Shown: positions 60,126 to 64,000 of the stretch, piece by piece
How positions within the stretch are numbered: position 1 is the stretch's first letter
Layout: every line of letters begins with the position of its first letter
Source of the DNA: Mesorhizobium sp. M1D.F.Ca.ET.043.01.1.1
GTDB taxonomy: Bacteria; Pseudomonadota; Alphaproteobacteria; Rhizobiales; Rhizobiaceae
Length of the DNA stretch: 64,000 nucleotides
NCBI RefSeq assembly: GCF_003952385.1
Contig: NZ_CP034444.1
Coordinates: 1,426,001-1,490,000, forward strand
Direction: 5' to 3'
Made by a program: the position numbers and the translations under genes
Notes under the pieces: model-generated
What the model saw: the letters and a program-made list of their open reading frames with translations, nothing else
Databases searched by the model: none
What the model was told of the DNA's origin: nothing

Positions 60126-61571
60126 TCAATCGTTCAGCGGCCTGCCAAGGTTTTCGAAGGCGGCCGGATCGCGGCGCCTCAAGGCGCTTGCCAGCAGCAG
60201 GCCGACCACTGCCGCGATCAGAACCAGCGCCGGCAGGAAGACGCCCAGGAAGCCGGCGGCCCCCGACAGGCTGCCGAAATTGATGACGATCAGATAGATG
60301 ATGACGACGAAGGCGATGAAGGTCAGCCCCGGCAGGATCGCGGTCTTCAGCGCGTTTTCCTGGCTCGACGGATTGGCGCGGAAGTACATCACGACGGCGA
60401 GCGAAGCCACCGCCATCATCACGATGACGCCGAGCGTGGCGACGTTGGTGAGCCACGAAAACAGCGCCAGCACAGGATCGAGGCCGAGCATCGCGAAGAG
60501 CCCGACGACGACCGCCGCAAGCACGGTCTGGATGACCGAGGCGACATGCGGGCTCTGATGCTCCGAATGCGTGACGCCGATCGTCTGCGGCAACAGCTTC
60601 TCGCGGCCGGCGACGTAGATGTAGCGGGCGACCGCATTGTGGAAGGCCAGCACGCCGGCAAACAGGCTGGAGACGAAGAGGATGCTCATGGCGTGGGTAA
60701 GCAGCGTCCCTGAATAGCGGTCGGACAGGCCGAACAGAAACGTGGTCGGATCCTGCAGGCCCTGCAGCGACGGCAACAGCTTGTCGACGCCGGCGCCGAC
60801 CGCCATCAGCCAGGCGGTGACCATGTAGAAGAGACCGATCAGGATGACCGAGAAATAGGTGGCGCGCGGAATGGTGACTTTCGGATCGCGCGCCTCCTCG
60901 GCGTAGATCGTCGTCGCTTCGAAGCCGATGAAGGCGGCGAAGCAGAACAGGATGGCGATGGCTGGCGCGCCGCTGGTGATCTGGCTCCAGCTGAAGGGCG
61001 CGACCGACAGGCCGCTGTCGCCGCCGGTCTTGAGGATGGCGAGGTCGAGGATCAGCACCACGACATATTCGGCGAGCACCAGCACCGTCAGGATCTTGGC
61101 CGACAGATCGACCTGGCGGTAGCCGAGCACGGCGACGATGGCAATGGCGACGAAGCTCCACGCCCACCAGGGCAGCGTGATGCCCCAGCCGGCGAAAAGC
61201 CCGGCGGTGGCGGCGCCAAGCAGGCCCATGACGCCGATCTGCATGGCATTGTAGGACAGGATCGCGATCAGCGCGGTGGCGCCGCCGGCGAGACCGCCGA
61301 GGCCACGCGCGGCATAGGCGTAGAAGGCGCCGGCATTGCCGATGTGGCGCGACATGGCGACGTAGCCAACCGCGAACAGCAGCAGCAAAAGCGTCACGAT
61401 GAGATAGGTGCCGGCAAAGCCGGCGCCGTTGCCCATCAGCATGCCGAGCGGCGTGCCGCCGGCGACAGCCGTGAGCGGCGCGGCGGCCGAGATCACCATG
61501 AAGGTGATGGCGCCGACGCCAAGGCTGTTCTTCCTCAGCCGGTTCACTTCGCCGGCTTCAAGTGTCGTCAT
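60126..61571 (-). CDS. APC-family amino acid permease
   Basis: A 481-residue inner-membrane transporter of the amino acid-polyamine-organocation superfamily with about twelve helices. The first helix break GVGAITFMVISAAAPLTAVA and the consensus GFEATTIYAEEARDPKVTIP are clear. It imports an amino acid, amine or related compound, which the P450 and aldehyde dehydrogenase may then degrade. ATG 61571 has GGAGGG. It is the first gene of the three-gene unit and divergent from the iclR gene. Confidence 0.92.
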   Translation of the reverse strand: MTTLEAGEVNRLRKNSLGVGAITFMVISAAAPLTAVAGGTPLGMLMGNGAGFAGTYLIVTLLLLLFAVGYVAMSRHIGNAGAFYAYAARGLGGLAGGATALIAILSYNAMQIGVMGLLGAATAGLFAGWGITLPWWAWSFVAIAIVAVLGYRQVDLSAKILTVLVLAEYVVVLILDLAILKTGGDSGLSVAPFSWSQITSGAPAIAILFCFAAFIGFEATTIYAEEARDPKVTIPRATYFSVILIGLFYMVTAWLMAVGAGVDKLLPSLQGLQDPTTFLFGLSDRYSGTLLTHAMSILFVSSLFAGVLAFHNAVARYIYVAGREKLLPQTIGVTHSEHQSPHVASVIQTVLAAVVVGLFAMLGLDPVLALFSWLTNVATLGVIVMMAVASLAVVMYFRANPSSQENALKTAILPGLTFIAFVVIIYLIVINFGSLSGAAGFLGVFLPALVLIAAVVGLLLASALRRRDPAAFENLGRPLND

Positions 61572-61654
61572 TTTTCCCTCCATTCCGCGCCGCGGAAACC
61601 AAGTGTCCCTGAGATGCCGAGGGCCTTCTGACGGGGCCTATGTGCATTTCACTA

Positions 61655-61687
61655 TTTGCAACGGCATTTCGATATTAGACTTGCAAA
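61655..61687. promoter_or_regulatory. Dyad in the divergent iclR / APC permease promoter region
   Basis: TTTGCAA (61655-61661) and TTGCAAA (61681-61687) are inverted repeats separated by 19 bases, with a TAATAT-like minus-strand -10 box between them. A TTGACA lies further right on the minus strand. Candidate site for the IclR regulator; weak. Confidence 0.4.
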
Positions 61688-61750
61688 GGAATCGACTTGC
61701 TGTCAAGTTAATTCGCACGTTAAGTATTTGATGGAGGATCGGAGACGGCA

Positions 61751-62518
61751 ATGAGCACGGTGGCCAAAGCCATTTCGCTGCTGGAAATGCTGGGCAGCGG
61801 CGCGCCCGAGACGGCGCTTGCCGACCTCGCCAAACGCGCCAATTTCGACAAGGCGACGACCCGCCGGCTGCTGGTTTCCCTCATTGCGCAAGGGCTCGTC
61901 GAGCAGGACGAGACCACGCGCCTCTACCGGCTGGGCGCCGGCATCGCCCGGCTGGCGCTGATGCGCGAGGCGCAGTTTCCGTTCCTGCGCATGGCGGCGC
62001 CGGTGATAGAGGCGCTGGCGGCGGAGACGGGTGAGACCGTGCATCTCTCGGAATATTCGAAGCGCGGCCTGATCACTGTCCAGGTCATCGAGTCCGACAA
62101 GGCCAACCGTGTCAGCGTGCAGCTCGGCGAGGTGCTGCCGATGCATGCGACGGCCTCCGGCATCGCCTTCCTGGCCTTCACCGAAGAGCGCATCCGCGAA
62201 GGCATTCTCGGCGGGCCGCTGCCGGCCTTCACGCCCTATACGATCGGCGACGTGGATACACTCGCCGAGCATGTTGCGGCTGCCCGCGCCCGCGGCCATT
62301 CGACCGGCTCGCAGGGCTATGAGGAAGGCGTGCTCAGCGTCGCAGCCCCCATACTCGGCGCAGACGGTTTCGCCATCGGCACCATCGCCATCGCCGCGCC
62401 CAGGGTGCGCATCCACAAAGGCGACATCGAGCGCCACGGCGCGAGCGTCGCGGCGGCGGCGCGCGAGATCGGCGAGCGGCTGTTCGGGCGGCAGCCCGGC
62501 CAGAAGCGGGCATCATAA
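61751..62518 (+). CDS. IclR-family transcriptional regulator
   Basis: A 255-residue regulator. Winged helix at residues 1-65 (ALADLAKRANFDKATTRRLL) and the effector domain (VSVQLGEVLPMHATASGIAF, with EEGVLSVAAPILGADGF). It heads the rightward Tm-1-like gene (28 bases apart) and is divergent from the APC permease-P450-ALDH unit, so it could control either. Effector unknown. Confidence 0.9.
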   Translation: MSTVAKAISLLEMLGSGAPETALADLAKRANFDKATTRRLLVSLIAQGLVEQDETTRLYRLGAGIARLALMREAQFPFLRMAAPVIEALAAETGETVHLSEYSKRGLITVQVIESDKANRVSVQLGEVLPMHATASGIAFLAFTEERIREGILGGPLPAFTPYTIGDVDTLAEHVAAARARGHSTGSQGYEEGVLSVAAPILGADGFAIGTIAIAAPRVRIHKGDIERHGASVAAAAREIGERLFGRQPGQKRAS

Positions 62519-62546
62519 CCAACAAGAGACTGCAGGGAGACTGATT

Positions 62547-63797
62547 GTGGAGGAGACACGCCGAATCCTGGTTATCGGTACCGGCGACACCAAGGCCGAC
62601 GAGCTGCTGTTCATGCGCGAGCGCATCGAGGCGGTCGGCGGCCTCGCCGTGATGATGGACGTCAGCGTGCTCGGCGATCCGCCTTACAAGCCGGAGCATG
62701 ACAGGCATGCCGTGGCCCGGGCCGCCGACACGACGATCGAAGCGATCATCGCCAGCGGCGATGAGAATACCGCGATGACGCTGATGGCGCTCGGAGCCTC
62801 GCGGCTTGCCCGCTCGCTCCATGACAAGGGCGCGATCGACGGCGTCATCGCGCTCGGCGGCTCTATGGGCACCGACCTCGCGCTCGACGTTGCGCTTGCG
62901 CTGCCGCTCAGCGTGCCGAAATTCGTCGTCTCGACGATCGCCTATTCGCATCTGGTGCCGCCGGAACGGATCGCCACCGACCTGATGATGATCCTGTGGG
63001 CCGGCGGTCTCTACGGTCTCAACAGCGCCTGCAAGGCGGTACTGTCGCAGGCCTGCGGCGCGGTGGTCGGCGCCGCGCGCGCCGTCGTCAAACCGGACGA
63101 GGCAAAACCTCGGATCGGCATGAGCTCGCTCGGCAAAAGCTGCCTGCAATATATGGTGACGCTGAAGCCGGAGCTGGAAAAGCGCGGCTATGAGGTCATC
63201 GTCTTCCACACCACCGGCATGGGCGGACGCGCGCTTGAGGCGATCGCCGCGCAGAAAGGTTTCGTCGCCGTGCTCGATTTCAGCCTGCAGGAGCTCGCCA
63301 ACCAGTTCACCGGCTCGGTGGTGAATTCGGGCGCCGACCGGCTGGAAAATGCCGGGCGGCAAGGCATCCCGCAGATCGTCGCACCCGGCGCCGTCGACAT
63401 GGTCGATTTTCCGACCTGGCAAGCGGTGCCGGCCCGTTTCTTCGAAAGGCCGTACCATGCGCACAACCGCCTGCTCGCCTCGGTGACCTCGGACGGCGCG
63501 ACGCGCGAGGAGATCGCCCGCGCCATCGGCGAGAAGCTAAGCACGGCGACCGGCCCGACCGCCTTCATCCTGCCGGCCGGTGGCATCCAGCAATGGGACC
63601 GGGAGGGCGAGCCGCTCCACGAGCCGGAGGCGCTCGTGGCCTTTGTCGAGGCGATGCGCGCGTCCGTGCCGGATAACGCCGAGCTGCATGAAATCGCGGG
63701 CCACATCAACGACGCCGCATTCTGCGCCAAGGCGCTGGAGATCTTCGACCGCTGGGTGGCCGAAGGCATCGTTCCGCCCGGCAGGCAAGCCGCATGA
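62547..63797 (+). CDS. Tm-1-like ATP-binding domain protein (UPF0261)
   Basis: A 416-residue protein of the UPF0261 family, related to the N-terminal domain of plant Tm-1. Seen: VIGTGDTKADELLFMRERIE, LGGSMGTDLALDVAL and MGGRALEAIAAQKGFVAVLD. The role of bacterial members is unclear; they often occur with a TIM-barrel partner. The start is GTG 62547 with GGGAGA six bases upstream. Its stop overlaps the next ATG (ATGA), so it is translationally coupled to the HAD gene. Confidence 0.85.
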   Translation: MEETRRILVIGTGDTKADELLFMRERIEAVGGLAVMMDVSVLGDPPYKPEHDRHAVARAADTTIEAIIASGDENTAMTLMALGASRLARSLHDKGAIDGVIALGGSMGTDLALDVALALPLSVPKFVVSTIAYSHLVPPERIATDLMMILWAGGLYGLNSACKAVLSQACGAVVGAARAVVKPDEAKPRIGMSSLGKSCLQYMVTLKPELEKRGYEVIVFHTTGMGGRALEAIAAQKGFVAVLDFSLQELANQFTGSVVNSGADRLENAGRQGIPQIVAPGAVDMVDFPTWQAVPARFFERPYHAHNRLLASVTSDGATREEIARAIGEKLSTATGPTAFILPAGGIQQWDREGEPLHEPEALVAFVEAMRASVPDNAELHEIAGHINDAAFCAKALEIFDRWVAEGIVPPGRQAA

Positions 63798-64000
63798 GCG
63801 GAATGTCGCCACAGGCGCTGGTGCTCGATTTCGGCGGCGTCGTCACGCGCACGCTGTTCGAGACGCATGCGCTGACCGAGCAGGCGCTTGGGCTCAAGCC
63901 CGGCACGCTTGGCTGGCGCGGGCCGTTCGACCCAGCTTCCGATGCGCTATGGCGCTCGATGCAGGCCGACGAGATCAGCGAGCGCGACTATTGGAAAACG
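63794..64000 (+). CDS. HAD-superfamily hydrolase (3' end missing)
   Basis: Only the first 69 codons are in the window. The N-terminal HAD motif I is LVLDFGGVVTRTLFETH, with the nucleophilic aspartate. Cap-domain sequence begins after it. Sugar-phosphate or 2-haloacid dehalogenase-like activities occur in this branch. It overlaps the Tm-1-like gene by four bases and so shares its operon. Confidence 0.85.
   Translation, partial: MSGMSPQALVLDFGGVVTRTLFETHALTEQALGLKPGTLGWRGPFDPASDALWRSMQADEISERDYWKT

Overview
The window reads as chromosomal DNA of an alphaproteobacterium of the order Rhizobiales, most probably Mesorhizobium or a close relative. The reasons are the high-GC codon use, the density of ABC importers with SorC, LacI, LysR and IclR regulators, a second-type lumazine synthase under an FMN riboswitch (a Brucella/Mesorhizobium trait), and several short palindromic intergenic repeats of the kind scattered through rhizobial genomes. 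I see no rRNA, tRNA, CRISPR array, phage, transposase or integrase. One gene (52960-54350) carries an apparent frameshift. The first and last genes are cut by the window edges.

Layout. 1-6235: end of a dipeptide/oligopeptide ABC locus (permease, fused double ATPase, Tat-type binding protein) with a LysR regulator and a double-DUF427 protein. 6444-16500: sugar or polyol catabolism: SAF-domain NAD oxidoreductase, FGGY kinase, small secreted protein, SorC regulator, ribose-type ABC importer, two short-chain dehydrogenases. 16661-21881: a tetR-adaptor-RND efflux operon behind a clear operator. 22250-23890: acyl-CoA ligase whose stop codon lies in a repeat. 24094-27197: second SorC regulator and a fused class II aldolase/dehydrogenase. 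27379-29088: C39-like peptidase and D-Ala-D-Ala ligase. 29149-35321: ribose-type importer divergent from mtnK-mtnA (methylthioribose salvage), sharing a 27-bp palindrome in which both promoters are embedded. 35422-37326: FMN riboswitch, ribH2 and class II fructose-bisphosphate aldolase. 37517-38591: a 52-residue membrane peptide and an MgtC/SapB protein.

38608-46066 holds the least understood system: a five-gene operon SWIM zinc finger / DUF5691 / MoxR AAA+ ATPase of the YehL type / DUF5682 / VWA. Its genes overlap or nearly abut, and it resembles E. coli yehL-yehM-yehP-yehQ, whose function is unknown. 46179-52681 is a LacI-controlled importer plus a GH63-like hydrolase, probably for a small glycoside such as a glycosylglycerate. 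52960-57359: frameshifted class III aminotransferase, glutathione S-transferase, quinone-reductase-like enzyme and divergent LysR. 57389-61571: APC permease, cytochrome P450 with an unusual I-helix, and aldehyde dehydrogenase, divergent from an IclR regulator that heads a Tm-1-like/UPF0261 gene and a truncated HAD hydrolase.

Taken together, this is accessory metabolism for scavenging plant or soil solutes, organised as regulator-importer-enzyme modules. The sequence also shows several regulatory dyads, which are reported individually.
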